Assembly: GCA_023053575.1 (NCBI GenBank)
Contig: JAKZAP010000003.1
Location: 409,501 to 473,500 of the forward strand
Direction of reading: 5' to 3'
From: Branchinecta lynchi
Taxonomy: Eukaryota; Arthropoda; Branchiopoda; Anostraca; Branchinectidae
Length of the DNA: 64,000 bases
Shown here: positions 23,175-34,224 of the stretch, piece by piece
Layout of the letters: the number at the start of each line of letters is the position of its first letter
Position numbering within the stretch: the first letter of the stretch is position 1
The notes under the pieces: model-generated
Databases searched by the model: none
What the model saw: the letters and a program-made list of their open reading frames with translations, nothing else
Told to the model about the DNA's origin: nothing
Made by a program: the position numbers and the translations under genes

Positions 23175-24243
23175 TTTCTTGGATCCCAAAACGTAAGTGG
23201 AGGGATGCCTATGACATCGCAAAAGTTGTCCGTTCGTCTGTAAGCACGATAACTCTCGAAGGGAATGAGATATTTTGATGAAACTTGGTGTGAGGATTTG
23301 TTGGATCGTCGAATCAGTCGAGTTCGTAGATGGGCTTTGTAGCCGTACATTTAGGGGTGGGGGGGGGGGGGGTTCAAATTAAGGGGCAAACAAAATATTT
23401 CGAAACAGCTAATGTGATAGTCGATTATGGGGTAAGAAGACATGCTGACCACGATGGTGAAAACCATTTTGTCATCAGACAAGTATTTCGCCCGGAATCC
23501 AGCCAAATTTGGAAAGTTTGTTAAAAGTAAAATGTTTATTTGAAGTTGATTAGATGTTCGATTTTGGGGTAGGAAGACATGCTGAAGACGATGGTGAAAA
23601 TCATTTTCTCGACGGACAAGTGGTTCGCCCGGAATCCGGCCCAAACCAGAAAGTTTGTTAAAATTAAAAGTTTTATTTCGAGTTGATTAGATGTTCGATT
23701 TAGGGCAAGAAGACATGCTGAACACTTATGTGAAAACAATTTTCTACCCGGACATGTAGTTCGCCCGGAATCCGGCTAAAACCGGAAAATTGTTAGAAGT
23801 TTTTATTTCTAGTTGATTAGATAACCTATTTGGGGGAAAGAATAGATGCCGAATCCGTGTATGACAATCATATTTTACCCGGACATATAGTTCAACCGGA
23901 ATCCGGCTGGAGTCGGAGTATTTGTTATAAGTTAAATTTTTACTTGAAGTTGATTTTCGCCGGACAAGTAGTTCTGGAGTTCGGCCGGAAGGGGATATTG
24001 GCAGAAGTGGCAGGAAGTTTTCGTCAAAACAGATGTGACTTATAGGGGTAAACATACATGCTGAATCCATATCTAAACTTGGTTTTCTCAGATGACTAGC
24101 TATTTGGCCTTAATCTGTTTCTGAATTTTAATTTTAAAAATGTTCAAGGAGTCTGGCGATGACTGGATCTGGCTAAGACAAGACCCAGTTGTCTGGATTA
24201 GATATTGAATTTTTGGGATCCCATCGAAACCTTTGGTCTTGTT
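23175..24243 (+). mobile_element. Element A, plus copy
   Basis: Head 'ttggatcccaaaacgtaag' with one T in place of G in the palindrome, a short microsatellite (one CCGT, one CTGT), a 12-base G-run at 23359, five array units, tail 'gtctggcgatgactgg', 3' palindrome and CTTGTT ending at 24243. Confidence 0.82.
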
Positions 24244-24658
24244 CAGAATAGATATGACTTGCAGGGGTAAACTCACATGCTGAATCCGTATCTGAACTCG
24301 GTTTTCTCAGATGATTTGCTATTTGGCCTTAATCTGTTTCTAAATTGTAATAGTAAGAATGTTCAAGGAGTCTGGCGAAGACAAGACCCAATTCTCTGTA
24401 TTAAATATTGAACTTTAGGGATCCCATCGAAACCTTTGGTCTTGTTCAGAATAGATATGACTTGTAGGGGTAAACTCACATGCTGAATCCGTATCTGAAC
24501 TCGGTTTTCTCAGATGATTTGCTATTTGGCATCTGTTTCTAAATTGTAATAGTAAAAATGTTCAAGGAGTCTGGCGAAGACTATAGATCTGGCGAAGACA
24601 AGACTCAATTCTCTGGATTAAATATTGAACTTTAGGGATCCCATCGAAACCTTTGGTT
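24244..24658 (+). repeat. Two extra tandem copies of the A tail
   Basis: Bases 24244-24446 and 24447-24658 each repeat the last ~200 bp of A, from 'cagaatagatatgactt' through 'ggatcccatcgaaacct' to the terminus. The second ends in 'ttggttaaaag' instead of CTTGTT. The A 3' end has thus been amplified without a head. Confidence 0.82.
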
Positions 24659-24849
24659 AAAAGATAAAAGATAAGAGATGGTTAAAAGATTTAAAGATAT
24701 TAATTTTTGCAAAAAAGAGTATCTTAAATTTTTTATCAAAAGATTTTTGAATTTTAATATCGTAGCCTACTTTTACTAGACTATTTCCTTTTGTTCTTCA
24801 GTAATCCTTTTTGTTGATTCGTCGGTCTGTTCTGAGATATTTTTAGCTG

Positions 24850-26123
24850 TTTTTGGGATCCAAAAACGTAAGTGGAGGGATACCTATGACATCGCAAAAG
24901 TTGTCCGTCTGTCCGTCCGTCTGTAAGCAAGATAACTCTTGAAGGGAATGAGATATTTTGATGAAACTTGGTGTGAGGATTTGTTGGGTCGTTGGACCAG
25001 TCAAGTTCGTAGATGGGCTCTGTAGCCCTACATTTAGGGGTGGGGGAGGGGGTTCAAATTAAGGGGCGAACCAAATATTTTGAAACAGCTAATGTGATAG
25101 TCGATTATGGGGTAAGAAGACATGCTGAACACGATGGTGAAAACCATTTTGTCATCGGACAAGTAGTTCGCCCGGAATCCGGCCAAAACCGGAAAGTTTG
25201 TTGAAAGTAAAAGTTTTATTTGAAGTTGATTAGATGTTAGATTTGGAGGTAGGAAGACATGCTGAAGACGATGGTAAAAACTATTTTCTCGACGGACAAG
25301 CATTTCTCCCGGAATCCGGCTCAAACCGGAAAGTTTGTTGAAAGTAAAAGTTTTATTTGAAGTTGATTAGATGTTCGATTTAGAGGTAGGAAGACATGCT
25401 GAAGACGATGGTAAAAACTATTTTCTCGACGGACAAGCATTTCGCCCGGAATCCGGCTCAAACCGGAAAGTTTGTTGAAAGTAAAAGTTTTATTTTAAGT
25501 TGATTAGATGTTCGATTTAGAGGTAGGAAGACATGCTGAAGACGATGGTGAAAACTTTTTTCTCGACGGACATGTAGTTCGCCCGGAATCCGGCCAAAAC
25601 CGGAAAACTGTTGGAAGTTAAAGTTTTATTTCTAGTTGATTAGATAAGCGATTTAGGGGTAAGAAGAGATGCTGAGTCCCTGTATGACAATCATATTTTA
25701 CCCGGACATACAGTTCGACCGGAATCCGGCTGGAATCGGAAAATTTGTTATAAGCTAAATTTTTATTTGAAGTTGATTAGATGTTCATTACTGGGGAAAG
25801 AAGATACCCTGATTTCGTCTTTGAGCTTTCTTTTTTCGCCGGACAAGTAGTTCTGGAGTTCGGCCGAAACCGGGAAATTGGCACAAGTGGCAGGAAGTTT
25901 TCGTCAAAACAGATATGACTTATAGGGGTAAACACACATGCTGAATTCAAATCTGAACTTGGTTTTCTCAGGTGATCAGCTATTTGGCCTTAATCTGTTT
26001 CTGAATTGTGATTGTAAAAATGTTCAAGGAGTCTGGCAATGACTGGATCTGGCTAAGACAAGACCCAGTTGTCTGGATCAGATATTGAATTTTTGGGATC
26101 CCATCGAAACCTTTGGTCTTGTT
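24850..26123 (+). mobile_element. Element A, longest complete plus copy
   Basis: About 1.27 kb. Start 'tttttgggatccaaaaacg' (one C missing from the palindrome), microsatellite CCGT/CTGT near 24905, then at least seven array units. Three successive units share 'gtaggaagacatgctgaag' and 'cggacaagcatttc.cccgg' almost unchanged, which points to recent unit expansion in this copy. The 3' palindrome and CTTGTT end at 26123. A LINE fragment follows directly. Confidence 0.85.
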
Positions 26124-26130
26124 ACTTTTA

Positions 26131-26878
26131 TTGCTTCTCCATAATGTAAAAGATACGTGGGGGATTGTCCGTGAAGTAATTGGATGTGATAAAAAAGATA
26201 GAAGCATCACCGAACTAGAAATTAACGACAGAATAATTGATGAGAAACTGGAAATAGCAAATCATATGGGTGATTACCAGGCATCAATTTTTGTGTTTCA
26301 AAGCATGAACCATATATGCCCTGATTGTCTCCTTGATTATTTTTCTATGAATCAGGAGCACCACAATTATGACACTAGAAATGCACAGCTTTTAATTAAT
26401 GAAAAAAGAAAAACAGTTAGATCATCTTATATGATTCATAATCTGGGGCCTTCTGTTTGGAATAATCTGCCGTCTAGCATCAGGGAGTCTGCCACTTTAT
26501 ACGGATTTCAAAAGAAACTGAAAACTTTCCACTTAATTAATACGTGTTGAAGGGTATGTGGTATTTTTTTTTTTTTTTTTCACAGTTGTTCGGGTGGGGC
26601 TGAAACTGGTAATGAGTAAATATTAAGGATTCTTGTTGTGTGTAGTGTTCACGTTTAATTGTTTGTTATTTAAGTCATAGGCTAGGTGGATAATAAGTTG
26701 TTATGTTTAGTTATTTATTTATTAGATACAAGTAGTATTAATAAATTGCAGCACAAGTCCTTAGGACTTTCTTTTTGCTGCAATGGGATATTAGTAGTGT
26801 TATTTTATTTTATTTTCAATGTTTTGGTTAAAAATAAAAACCTACCTACCTAAAAAAAAAACCTACCTACCTACCTTA
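26131..26878 (+). pseudogene. Internally deleted LINE with an open frame
   Basis: The open frame ends at a stop at 26548-26550 and is uninterrupted for 145 codons, counting a few from the adjacent A end. Its first third (DTWGIVREVIGCDK ... DEKLEIANHM) matches the linker that precedes the RT palm in LINE ORF2. Its last two thirds (SMNHICPDCL, HHNYDTRNAQL, GPSVWNNLPSSIRE, FQKKLKTF) are the C-terminal tail of LINE ORF2. The whole RT core between them is missing, and the join near residue 55 keeps the frame. An AT-rich 3' untranslated region of about 300 bp follows, ending in a (CCTA)n tail at 26841-26876. A protein without the YADD core cannot reverse-transcribe; the element presumably relied on another copy, or the frame survived by chance. 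Confidence 0.8.
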
Positions 26879-27049
26879 GCGTAATAGTTCATCTTTTCGT
26901 TTCCAGCTATGCTAACATTGACTGCAACCCACAATAGCATTACTGATCTACTGCTTTCTTCAATGATTTTGTCATCCTCCACATTTGTCAATAGAGTTGG
27001 TTCTTTAAATTCCCGGAGTTCCTTGAGGAATGCGAAACTGAAAGTGTTT
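26875..27049 (-). CDS. Possible orphan exon, function unknown
   Basis: On the minus strand a pyrimidine-rich acceptor ('ttaccttatctgctcag') precedes 175 nt that stay open in one frame (FAFLKELREFKEPTLLTN ... VMLLWVAVNVSIAG). They end at AAG|GTAGGT, a good donor. The composition looks like protein and differs from the repeats around it. The donor GT lies in the (CCTA)n tail of the LINE next door, so if the exon is real its splice site was supplied by the retrotransposon tail. I recognise no domain. It could be a chance frame. Confidence 0.3.
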
Positions 27050-27088
27050 CTGAGCAGATAAGGTAATCTCCTTCTTTTCCTTGAGTTA

Positions 27089-27639
27089 TTATTGGGTTCC
27101 CAAGACGTAAGTGGAGGGATACCTATGACATCGCAAAAATTTTCCGTCTGTCCGTCTGTGAGAACGATAACTCTCGAAGGGAATGAGATATTTTGGATGA
27201 AACTCGGTGTGAAGATCCTTTGGGTCAAGAGAAAGTTCGAGTTCGTACATAATTGGGCTCTGTAGCCCTACATTTAGGGGTGGGGGTTCTAATTAAGGGT
27301 ATAAGAAGATTCTTATCCCGATTAAGGGGTAAGAAGAGATGCGGAATCCGTAAATGACAAGGCCGTATCCGGGTGAGGGGGGGGGATTCCCAAAATGTTC
27401 ATTTTGATAGGCTTTTCCCTCTGATCTATGTCTTTTTGTATTTTTTTTGCGACACGCAGTCAACCCCCCCCCCCCCGAAATAAATTCCTGGATACGGGCA
27501 TGGTAGATGACAATCAATTTTTACCCGGAATAGTTCGCCCGGAATCCGGCTGAAACTGGAAAATTTGTTAGAAGTTAAATTTGTATTTGAAGTTGACTAT
27601 ATGTTGGATATAGGGGTAAGGAGATACGCTGAATTCGTA
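27089..27639 (+). mobile_element. Element A, truncated plus copy
   Basis: Head 'attgggttcccaagacg' (damaged palindrome), 'gggatacctatgacatcgc', and a few array units interrupted by a small MITE at 27361. It ends at 'gagatacgctgaattcg' where element B begins, so the A tail is missing. Confidence 0.75.
27361..27506. mobile_element. Small TIR element (hAT-type MITE)
   Basis: It interrupts an A array unit: the host reads 'taaatgacaa' before and 'atgacaatcaatttt' after, giving a 7-bp direct repeat ATGACAA (27354-27360 and 27507-27513), or 8 bp with one mismatch. The inner ends are inverted around GCCGTATCCGGG on the left and CCTGGATACGGGC on the right. A G-run (27376-27386) and a C-run (27463-27476) face each other. 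At 146 bp it carries no gene. Confidence 0.6.
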
Positions 27640-29923
27640 TTTATGGCACTTGAGCTTACTCAAGTCACATAGCGATTGTAATTTCTGTCCGTCAGTCGGT
27701 CTGTCGGTCTGTCCGTCCCGCTTTTGCTAGTTCGGGCACTTCCAGATAAGCTAAGACGATGAAACTTGGCAGGCATATCAGGAACTGGACCAGATTAAAT
27801 TAGAAATGGTCGCTTCCCCGATCCGGACCATCTGGAGGGGAGTGGAGGGAGGGGGAATCCGGAAAAAATAGAAAAAATGAGATATTTTTAGCTTACGAAC
27901 GGGTGATCGGATCTTAATGAAACTTGATATATGGAGGGACTTCGTGTCTCAGACCCTCCATTTTAAATCCAGACCGGATCCGGTGACAATGGGGGGAGTT
28001 GGAGGGGGAAACCGAAAATCTTGGAAAACACTTAAGAGTGGAGGGATTCAGATGAAACTTGGTGGAAAGTACAAGCAAATGTCCTAGATACGTGACTGAT
28101 ATAACTGGAACGGATCCGCTCAGTTTGGGGGAGTTGGGGGGGGGGAGAAGTCCGAATTTGTAGTGATCCCGCGAGTTCCGTGTGTGCTGGGACGATGGAA
28201 ATTGACAGGCATGTCTGGGATCCGACCAGATTAAATAGGAAATCGTCAATTGCCCGATTCGACCATCTGGGGGGGGGGGGGAGTGGAGGGAGGGTGAAGC
28301 CAAAATTTGAGGTATTTTTAGCTTGCGAACGGGTGATCGGATCTTGATGAAAGTTGATATTTAAGATGACCTCGTGTCTCAGACATCTCACTTTAAATCC
28401 GAGCCGGATCCGATGACACTGGGGGGAGTTGGAGGAGGGAACCGGAAATTTAGAGAAACGCTTAGAGTGGAGGGATCGGGATGAAACTTGGTGGGAAAAA
28501 CAAGCACAAGTCCTAGACATGTCATTGACATAACCGGACCGGATCAGGGTACTATGGGGGAGTTGGGGTGGGGGTCCGGATTTCTAGCGATACCGCGAGT
28601 TCGGCTACTTCCTGATGTCCTAGGGCGATGAAACTTGGCAGGTATGTCAGGGATCCGAACAGATTGACTTGAGAACAGCCGTTTCCCCGACCCGACCATC
28701 GTGGGGGGAGTGGGTGGATCGGGAGTCCGGAATCTAGTGGCTTGCATAACTTTTGAACGGGTGATCGGATTTGAATGAAACTTGTCTGGTGAGCTATCGC
28801 CTCGGACGTTCAGTATCACGTCCGGTTCGGGTCCGATACCTGTGGGGATGGGGGGGGGGGGTGAGAAACTAAAGAAACTCTAAAAGCAGAGGGATTGGGA
28901 CGAAACTTAATGGATGGAACAAGCATTAGACCTAGATGAAATTGACGGAGCCAGATGGTTTCGGGGCTCTGTGGGGGGAGTTAGAGGGGGTTTCCTGGAA
29001 TTCCGGTAGTCGTGAGTTAGAATAGTTACAGATGTAAAACGACAACGAAACTTTGCAGGCATATTAGCGACCCGAATTATCTTGACTTAAGAACCTGACA
29101 CAACGTACCCCCGAAAACTTCTGTTCCTAGGTCCGAGCTTTTTTTGGGGAGCAAGAGAAGAGAAATATGGAAATTGACTTCTATAAATTGCGGACGAGTG
29201 GTCTGATCCGAGTGAAACTTCATGGGTGATACGAACCGATATCCTCGACATGTAAAACATGCGTTCGAACCATATGCGACCACGATTAGGGGAATTGGGG
29301 TGGGGGGACTTTTGAAATGCACAAAAACCAAACGGATGGACCGAATGAGATGCAAATTCGACAGTGCCGACTTTATGCGGCCTAGATTTGTTATTTGGCG
29401 TCCGGGCCGGATTCGGCCAAGGTAGGGGTGGTACTAGAAACTTGCAGATAGGCTATGCTCCAATTTCAGTAAAACTTGATGGACAGGAACAGGGAATTAA
29501 TAGATCGGGCCCGAACCGGCTCTGACAACGTTGGTGGGAGGGGGTACCGGAACTTTCCATAAATGCTCAGATTCGAGTGAAACTTGATAGATGGTGTAAA
29601 AGATGATGCTTTAGGTGGTCGATTTTGTTTATTCCGAACCAGATTCGGCCACGGTAGGTGGAGATAGAGGGAGTACCGGAAATCGTGTAGCACGTCTAGG
29701 GATCAAACAAATGGATTTGTTGGGATGAAAGTTTGAACAGTCATGTGCATTTGCTACAGACAATCGAGACGATGCTGGAACTGCTCAGAAATGAGTGAAA
29801 CTAAATATCCTATTTCTATTTCCGAACCACATTTTTGGATGGCGGGTGTATTTTGTGACGTTCTCATCTATTTTCTTGTACAGCCTACTCGTACAAGTGC
29901 CATATGAGCTCGTAGCTCTTGTT
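27640..29923 (+). mobile_element. Element B, near-complete plus copy
   Basis: Head 'ttatggcacttgagc...caagtcacatagcg' is the B hairpin with one damaged arm, followed by the CCGT/CGGT/CTGT microsatellite (27688-27718). Then there are about six body cycles, each with 'gatgaaacttgg', 'gaccggatccgg' and a G-run of 8-13. The end is 'aagtgccatatgagctcg' and 'tagctcttgtt' at 29923. No protein is encoded: minus-strand frames here are proline-rich readings of the G-runs. Confidence 0.85.
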
Positions 29924-29924
29924 G

Positions 29925-30231
29925 ATATTTATTTTTTGCCTGACAAGTAGTTCCGGAATCCTGCCGAAACTGGAAATTTGGCAGAAGTAAGGCAGGAAGT
30001 TTCGAACTGTTTTGTCAAAATAGATTTGACCTACCTATAGAACACACATGCTGAACGCATATCTGAACTTGATTTTCTGAGATGATTAGCTATTTGGCCT
30101 TTCTGTTTCTAAATTTTAATAGTAAAAATGTTCAAGGAGTCTGACGAAGACTGGATCTGGCGGAAACAAAACCCAATTGTCTGGATCAAATATTGAACTT
30201 TTGGGATCCCGTCGAAACCTTTCCTCTTGTT
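29925..30231 (+). repeat. Element A tail fragment
   Basis: From a late array unit ('gacaagtagttccggaatcc') through 'gttcaaggagtctgacgaag' to the 3' palindrome 'cttttgggatcccgtcg' and 'cctcttgtt'. The head and most of the array are absent. It starts at the B terminus. Confidence 0.75.
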
Positions 30232-30292
30232 TATTTGGTTGCGAGATATATTCCATACATTGCAGAGTTGTATATGCTTGTGCCGTTAGTCA

Positions 30293-30690
30293 GAAGGATA
30301 CCTGCGACATCGCAAAAGTTGTCCGTCCGTCTGCGAACACGATAACTCTCGAAGGGAATGAGGTATTTTGATGAAACTTGGTGTGAGGATCCTATGGGTC
30401 AAGGGAAAGGTCGAGTTCGTAGATGGGCTCTGTAGCTCAGCATTTAGTAGTGGGGAAGGGGCTTCAGGTTAAGGTGCGAAAACAGATATTTTTAAAGGAT
30501 GATGAGATAGTCAGTTTAGGGTTAAGGAGACACGCTGAATCCGAACATGAAAATGATTTTCTCGCCGAGCAGGTAGTTCGCCCGGAATCCTGGCAAAGCC
30601 TGAAAATTTGTAAAAAGTAAAAGTTGAAACCGAAATGAAAATTATTTTTTTCGCCGAATAAGTATTTCGCCCGGAATGAAGTTTAATATG
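30293..30690 (+). repeat. Element A head fragment
   Basis: Starts at 'ggatacctgcgacatcgc' (palindrome lost), with CCGTCCGTCTG, 'gggaatgaggtattttgatg' and 'gatgggctctgtagctc', followed by one and a half array units. It breaks off near 30690. Confidence 0.7.
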
Positions 30691-30721
30691 AAAATTTAAG
30701 GCGCAATGATATAGTCGCTAT

Positions 30722-31068
30722 AAATAAATAAAATAAAGATATTCTTTATTTCCATAATAGCACAACAGAATATGGCTAGCAGAGGATCGTCATGACGTAA
30801 CACATGTCAAAGCAGTGGCGTACTGTATATTCAGTATGTGATAACAATGAATTGGCATACTTAGTATAAAACATGTCACACAACAAGAATTAAAATGGGA
30901 AATAATATAAGTAAGATTGAGGAGAGGAGAAAAAGAAGGAGGAGACATGCTGTGGCAATTTTCGAACATATTATAAACATAAATATTCCTTCAGCCCAAG
31001 CTGACTGCAAATCATATTTGATAGTGCAAAACGAATACGTAAGCTGAATTTTATTGGAGCTATAAGAA
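30722..31068 (-). repeat. LINE 3' untranslated relic and a dispersed repeat
   Basis: Bases 30722-30750 read on the minus strand as an AATAAAG-containing stretch ending in a TTTATTTATTTA tail, typical of a LINE 3' end. No coding part follows. Bases 30985-31065 carry the dispersed 'gcccaagctgactgcaaatc' ... 'ttttattggagctata' repeat, also seen at 39566-39670 and 44155-44480. Confidence 0.45.
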
Positions 31069-31069
31069 T

Positions 31070-31635
31070 AATAATAATAATTTATTGAGGCCCGCTATAC
31101 AACAAATGAAAGAGCGGAGTAATAGAAAGAAACAAAAATGAATTACACACAAAGAAAACGAACCACTACATAAACTTTATAAAACTTATAGATATGTTAG
31201 GCGAGTCAACGGCGATTCGAATATGTTTTTGAGAGCCCGGGATCTAGCACGACACTCTATGATTTCGCACTTTGCGGAAGCATCGATAATGTGGTACTTC
31301 TTCTAGAGGGCTGAATTAGACTCCCACGGGGAGAGTCCGAGAAGGTATTTTGCCAGTTTGAAATATTTTTCCGAATTTGCCTTTTGTCGGAAATGTTTAG
31401 CAAATCCCAAAATGGAGAAATTTCGAGAAAGTGCGGTGTGACCAAAGTATTGAACAGGCGCCCTAGGATTACTCTATTTACTGTGTTCTTTAGTGCGACA
31501 GCTTTACCGTAACCAATACACATACCTCTGTAAGTGGTATCCGAAATTCGTCCTCTGAGCATACGGATATCAGAACCGTACACAAGGCCCAAGTATTTAA
31601 GCGAAGTAGACTGAGGTATATTTCGGCCCTTCTTG
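31070..31635 (-). pseudogene. LINE RT C-terminal fragment
   Basis: Minus-strand frame of about 125 residues beginning SLKYLGLVYGSD, the conserved strand after the LINE RT palm. It continues with RLFNTLVTPHFLEISPFWDL and SDKRQIRKN, matching the thumb region of CR1/Jockey-type RT. Stop at about 31257. An untranslated stretch follows, ending in an (AAT)n tail near 31068-31080. The palm and endonuclease are missing, so this is a 5'-truncated insertion, the usual fate of LINE copies. The frame itself is intact. Confidence 0.8.
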
Positions 31636-31689
31636 GCAATTCAATTCAGTTCAGCTTGTGAGAAACTTGAGAAAAACCACAAGTTTGGT

Positions 31690-32306
31690 TTTGAGATAGT
31701 CGAGCTAATGCGATAGTCGTGTAAAGGGTAAAGAGGCTCGCTGAATCCATATCTGAGCTTCACCGGGTGAATCATTTGTCCGGCCTTCTTGCCGGACAAA
31801 TGATTCACTCGGAATTCGGCCGAAACTAGAAATTTGGTTGAAGCTCAAAGTTGTTTCTGAGGTCAAATAGAGAATTTTGCACTTTATTTCCTTGGCAGAT
31901 AAGCTGCCAAATTTGTCAAAACCCGGTGTCACGGGGTCCTCGTGTCACTAGCTACCAGTTCGCCGGGAATGCTGCTACCGGGAATGCTGCTAAAATACGA
32001 ACAATTTTGTCAAAGTAAAGGACCTTTCTGAGGTCGATTAGGATGAGAAATTGGAGTAAACATCCTTGCTGAATCCGTATCTGAACTTGGTTTTCTCATC
32101 TGATTAGTTTTTTGGCCGTAGGTTGCCAAACACTTCAAAACGGTAACATTATATTTTGCACATATTCAAGCGGTGGTTTATGGATAATTATCAAAATGTT
32201 AAAGGGGTTGGCGAAGACTCGAAAATGTACAAGATTCGATTGTCTGGATCAAGAAGTTTAATAGATGTTACATTTTTGGGATCCCATCGAAACCATTGGT
32301 CTTGTT
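31690..32306 (+). repeat. Element A, old diverged copy
   Basis: Degenerate array units with 'ttgccggacaaatgattcac' in place of the usual core. A duplicated 'gccgggaatgctgctaccgg' phrase lies near 31960-31990. The end is clear: 'gtctggatcaagaag', 'tttttgggatcccatcg' and 'ttggtcttgtt' at 32306. Confidence 0.65.
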
Positions 32307-32735
32307 CCAATGGTTGTGCGGCTCTAGCTCCTTCAATGCTATCTGTTCTGGGGAAAGTGCTATGATACCTGCTTTTGTTTCATGTATCTTCTTTTCTTGT
32401 ATTTGTGATACTCCGTACTCTCCGTATTTTTCTCCATTTTTTACGGTACTGACTCTTCAGTCGATCCTATAACGAAGTCTGCAACCTGTTCCAGGCTCTG
32501 TCAAAGTTACTCTTCTGGCCTCCCTCCTTTTCCCGCCCCCCCCCCCCCCCCCGGGGTGTAGATACCTGCGCGCAGGGAGGAGCTACGCTCACCATTAGCT
32601 TTCATTCCGCGGATAATAAACCGGGTGAGCAACGGAATGGGCTGTAGTACGATAAGAGTTGTGATGTAGAGATTCACGTAAAGTTGTTGGCAGTCCGCTC
32701 TGTGGCAGTCTCACGTAGAGGATGTTAGAGAAAGA
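32307..32735. other. Non-repetitive stretch with a C-run
   Basis: A run of about 19 C lies near 32533. The stretch after it (32560-32735) is less repetitive and richer in GC than its surroundings. It could be a 5' untranslated/promoter region for the candidate exon at 32736, but I see no TATA box or other defined promoter element. Confidence 0.3.
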
Positions 32736-32781
32736 ATGATTTTGCTTGTGCTTTTTTGTGTGACCATTCATGTTTCGGAAG
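32736..32781 (+). CDS. Possible first coding exon, signal-peptide-like
   Basis: ATG at 32736 has A at -3 and an in-frame stop upstream (32679-32681). It encodes MILLVLFCVTIHVSE, a hydrophobic stretch of the signal-peptide kind. After one further base comes G|GTAGGG, a usable splice donor, giving a phase-1 exit. First exons of secreted proteins often have exactly this shape, and phase 1 is compatible with the sushi exon 23.6 kb downstream on the same strand. The exon is very short and could be chance. Confidence 0.3.
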
Positions 32782-33224
32782 GTAGGGGCAGTCGGACTGT
32801 AGTTCTTTGTTTATTTTTCCCCATCACACTCTGAAAGGAGGATTAATCGAGTACGGGAATTTGAGTTAAGAAGAATGAATTCACAATTACTCTGAAACTT
32901 CTATTTATGTGATTTGACTTGTCATTTAAACGAAGACAGCTGGTTAGCCCGATTTAACTGGCCAATCTTTGAACCAGGACAATGCTTTTCTTTCTGCTCA
33001 TGTAAGAAGTGAGACATGAAAGGAATTAGTCGCAGAAAGTCAGAAGTTTATTTTGTGTGAGTTGTTTAGGCGAATATATGACAAAATGGAACACGGCTAA
33101 GGATAGAGAAACCCAGTAGATTTGAGGTTGATTGAAAGGGAATTGTATTGTAATAGATATTTCATTTTGGTTGGTTCTAGAGGTTGTGTGCAGAAGAAAT
33201 TTTCTTTTGAATCGTTTGTTCTCT
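32782..33224. other. No recognisable feature
   Basis: Unassigned sequence. The overlapping frames on both strands near 33026-33327 have no domain. Confidence 0.45.
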
Positions 33225-33300
33225 TGCAACTTTTTGCGCCGGATAATTTCATCCGGCGTATTTCATCCGGCGTTTTGCGCCGGATAATTTCATCCGGGTA
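33225..33300. repeat. Clustered CCGGAT short palindromes
   Basis: 'gcgccggataatttcatccg' occurs twice within about 70 bp, with a further 'catccggcg' between. Each copy folds with CGCCGGAT pairing to ATCCGGCG around a 6-7 base loop. Confidence 0.7.
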
Positions 33301-34224
33301 TCTGTCATGACAGACGTGTAATGTCATGTCTTACGTCTTGAACTGTAATTAACTGGTTGTGTCAGTGGTGACATGTCTGCGTGATTATTAAAAACTTTCT
33401 GGAGCTTCGGAAACGCTGTTATTTGGGTTTTAAAGAAGTAACTAGGCTTGCTTGCAACTGTTTTTTTTTCTTTTTTTTATTCATTATTTAATTTTTTATT
33501 CATTCCCTTTTTCGAACGGAATCTATTGCTAGGATCAGCTAGGATGTATGAAAGGAAGGGTCGTGAAAGATAGATTCACCCACGGTGTCATATGCTATTT
33601 ATTTTTTATTTATTTTTGGAACTCTGTCATGGTAACAGGCAAGCAGCCGATGTGATCGTGGGTTTCCGGCTACCCCCCTCCCCCCCAGTACCAGACTACC
33701 CCCGGTGAAACTCCTCCTCCGATACCAAACCCCCTGGCTAAAGCGCCCGGAAAAAACCCCACAAGTGTCAGTAATCACTTATCGGACATGTCTACACGTG
33801 CTGCGATTAAATTTTTGGAAAAAAATAGCTTTATGAAAAGTAGGATATATATAGACTAGGGAAGATCCTTCAGTACATGCGGTCAAAACTGCAGCTTTTA
33901 ATAAGATTTTCTAATTTCCTACATATTCATTCTTGGAATTTTTGGCCGAGGGGGGGGGGGGGTCGCCAGGGTTATTTTAGTACTTTGGAGATGGGGCTTG
34001 CGGAGGGGTCGCTAGGGGGTAAATACTCCTCGAAACCAAGCTGGCTGAAAAACATATGTTCAGTCAATGGATAAAATGGATACGTCTGCGGCGATGCTTT
34101 GGCAGCGATATTTCGGCCCTGACAGAGAACCTTTGAAAAAGGATAGGAAAATATGGGTATACCATGGATTTTTACCTCCAGGCAATGACAATGCTCCGAT
34201 CAGCTTTTGAAAGAAATCGTATAC
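33301..34224. other. No recognisable gene
   Basis: T-rich near 33460-33510 and 33600-33620, a C-run near 33675 and a 13-base G-run near 33950. The stretch 34070-34170 ('atggatacgtctgcggcgat', 'atatttcggccc') resembles part of 46950-47040. Confidence 0.4.
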
